From UBA7236 sp964638865 (GTDB lineage: Bacteria; Bacteroidota; Bacteroidia; Chitinophagales; BACL12): a DNA stretch of 14,391 nt. The position numbers and the translations under genes are program-made. Below are positions 13,315 through 14,391 of the stretch, piece after piece. Where the stretch lies: assembly GCA_964638865.1 (NCBI GenBank), contig CAZXBG010000108.1, positions 1 through 14,391 of the forward strand. The letters are read 5' to 3'. A model generated the notes under the pieces. The model searched no databases. It saw only the letters and a list, made by a program, of their open reading frames with translations, and was not told where the DNA came from. Position 1 is the stretch's first letter; each line of letters begins with the position of its first letter.

Positions 13315-14289
13315 TTATACAGAGGGCATTTCTTTATTTACTTCCTCATACATGCCCATCGAACCTAATTTTTCTATGCGCTGATTAATTCTTTCTTCTG
13401 CCTCCAATGCACCTAATTCTTTCAAATGTTTTTTCAAATGTTTTTTCAAAAGTTTAGCCATTTCTTCGGCATCAGAATGTGCTCCGCCAACGGGTTCTTT
13501 TATAATACCATCGATGATCTTATTTTTATAATTATCTGAAGCGGTCAATTTTAATGCTTCCGCAGCAGTTTCTTTAAAATCCCAGCTTCTCCATAAAATA
13601 CTGGAGCAAGATTCCGGAGAGATAACCGAATACCAGGTATTTTCCAACATAAATACTTTGTCGCCAATGCCAATTCCCAAAGCTCCACCGGAAGCTCCCT
13701 CACCAATTATTACACATATTACAGGAACTTTCAACAAGGTCATTTCATATAAATTACGAGCTATCGCTTCTGCCTGTCCCCGTTCTTCAGCCTCCAATCC
13801 GGGATATGCACCCGGTGTATCAATTAAGGTAACAATGGGTCGGTTAAATTTTTCCGCGAGTTTCATAAGTCTAAGTGCTTTTCGGTAGCCCTCAGGATTT
13901 GCCATCCCAAAATTGCGGAACTGTCGCATTTTAGTGTTTATCCCTTTTTGATGGCCAATAAACATTACTGACTGTCCGTCAAGACTTCCAAAACCTCCAA
14001 TTATGGCTTTATCGTCCTTTACATTGCGATCACCATGCAGTTCTACAAAGTTTTCGCACATTTTTTCAATGTAAAAAAGGGAATAGGGTCTGTCGGGGTG
14101 GCGACTCAACTGCACCTTTTGCCAACCGGAAAGATTATTGTAGATCTCCTTTTTAAGGTTGGATATACGTTCCTCCAATTCTGCCGCAGGAGCTGTAATA
14201 TCAATCTTTTGCTTTTCACCCAAGTGCTTCAGCTTCTCCAGTTCTTCATACAGCTCGGCAATGGGTTTTTCGAAGTCAAGAAATACCAT
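13315..14289 (-). CDS. accA: Acetyl-CoA carboxylase carboxyltransferase subunit alpha
   Basis: 324-residue alpha subunit of the carboxyltransferase, which with AccD moves carboxyl from carboxybiotin to acetyl-CoA to make malonyl-CoA for fatty-acid synthesis. Visible: the N-terminal helical region IAELYEELEKLK; WQKVQLSRHPDRPY (56-69); IDTPGAYPGLEAEERGQ (156-172); GEGASGGALGIG (196-207), the oxyanion glycine loop; and SVISPE (221-226). The length is normal. Near the C-terminus KKHL occurs twice in tandem (282-289), encoded by a 12-bp direct repeat at about 13423-13452. The ATG at 14289 follows the promoter box TAAATTTG by four bases. First gene of a pair with the DUF6913-like gene. Confidence 0.96.
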   Translation of the reverse strand: MVFLDFEKPIAELYEELEKLKHLGEKQKIDITAPAAELEERISNLKKEIYNNLSGWQKVQLSRHPDRPYSLFYIEKMCENFVELHGDRNVKDDKAIIGGFGSLDGQSVMFIGHQKGINTKMRQFRNFGMANPEGYRKALRLMKLAEKFNRPIVTLIDTPGAYPGLEAEERGQAEAIARNLYEMTLLKVPVICVIIGEGASGGALGIGIGDKVFMLENTWYSVISPESCSSILWRSWDFKETAAEALKLTASDNYKNKIIDGIIKEPVGGAHSDAEEMAKLLKKHLKKHLKELGALEAEERINQRIEKLGSMGMYEEVNKEMPSV

Positions 14290-14293
14290 GAGG

Positions 14294-14301
14294 CAAATTT
14301 A
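14294..14301 (-). promoter_or_regulatory. -7 promoter box of accA, TAAATTTG
   Basis: Exact TAnnTTTG match on the minus strand, four bases before the accA ATG, and identical to the recN box. It predicts a leaderless or nearly leaderless mRNA. Confidence 0.5.
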
Positions 14302-14330
14302 CGAAAAATGATGATGAGGGGGAGGAGGGG

Positions 14331-14344
14331 TATCGGGTATCGGG
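14331..14344. repeat. Heptamer pair, TATCGGG x2
   Basis: Two perfect tandem copies of TATCGGG, the half-site of the palindrome at 12727-12744, in the region upstream of accA. Confidence 0.6.
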
Positions 14345-14363
14345 ACACGTGTAGCGGACAGTT

Positions 14364-14391
14364 AATGAGTAATGAGTGATGAGTAATGAGT
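14364..14391. repeat. Heptamer tract, AATGAGT x4 (one variant)
   Basis: AATGAGT, AATGAGT, GATGAGT, AATGAGT running to the window edge; it may continue beyond. Same unit as at 4603-4623. Confidence 0.9.

Overview
The window suggests a member of the Bacteroidota, probably an environmental lineage near the Chitinophagales or Saprospirales. Four things point there: the block bamD - rpoZ - coaBC - DUF4835 - recN; a Bacteroidota-type omega subunit and histone H1-like protein; promoter boxes of the form TAnnTTTG; and starts without clear Shine-Dalgarno sequences. The DNA is AT-rich. No rRNA, tRNA or CRISPR array was found.

Layout. 1-367 is the 3' end of an IS630-type transposase broken by a one-base frameshift. 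368-544 holds an attC-like palindromic repeat. 545-2632 is an ATPase + HNH nuclease pair on the minus strand that fits a Septu-type (PtuA/PtuB) anti-phage module. 2847-4508 is recN (minus). 4800-5990 is a membrane-anchored DUF3179 gene on the plus strand, lying between recN and the rest of its usual block. 6018-9327 (minus) is bamD - rpoZ - coaBC - DUF4835, with every junction overlapping. 9465-10706 (plus) is a PLP-dependent alpha-oxoamine synthase, followed at 10821 by a small histone H1-like gene. 11264-11621 is a four-helix-bundle (S23-type) gene with a frameshift near its N-terminus. 11725-14289 (minus) is accA - DUF6913-like gene - dapA.

The genes are mostly housekeeping: outer-membrane protein assembly, RNA polymerase, CoA synthesis, recombination repair, fatty-acid initiation, lysine/diaminopimelate synthesis and probably a lipid-base or amino-ketone synthase. 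The accessory part is the left end (IS remnant, attC-like repeat, defence pair).

The least explained structure is in the intergenic DNA. About ten short tracts have a strict 7-bp period but unrelated unit sequences (AATGAGT, CTTTTCA, GTYA-anchored, AATTGNN, ATTCTCC, GCAGTGG and others). In two cases the tract supplies the last codons and stop of the adjacent gene. At four genes the TAnnTTTG box lies only 3-8 nt before the ATG, which predicts leaderless or nearly leaderless mRNAs.
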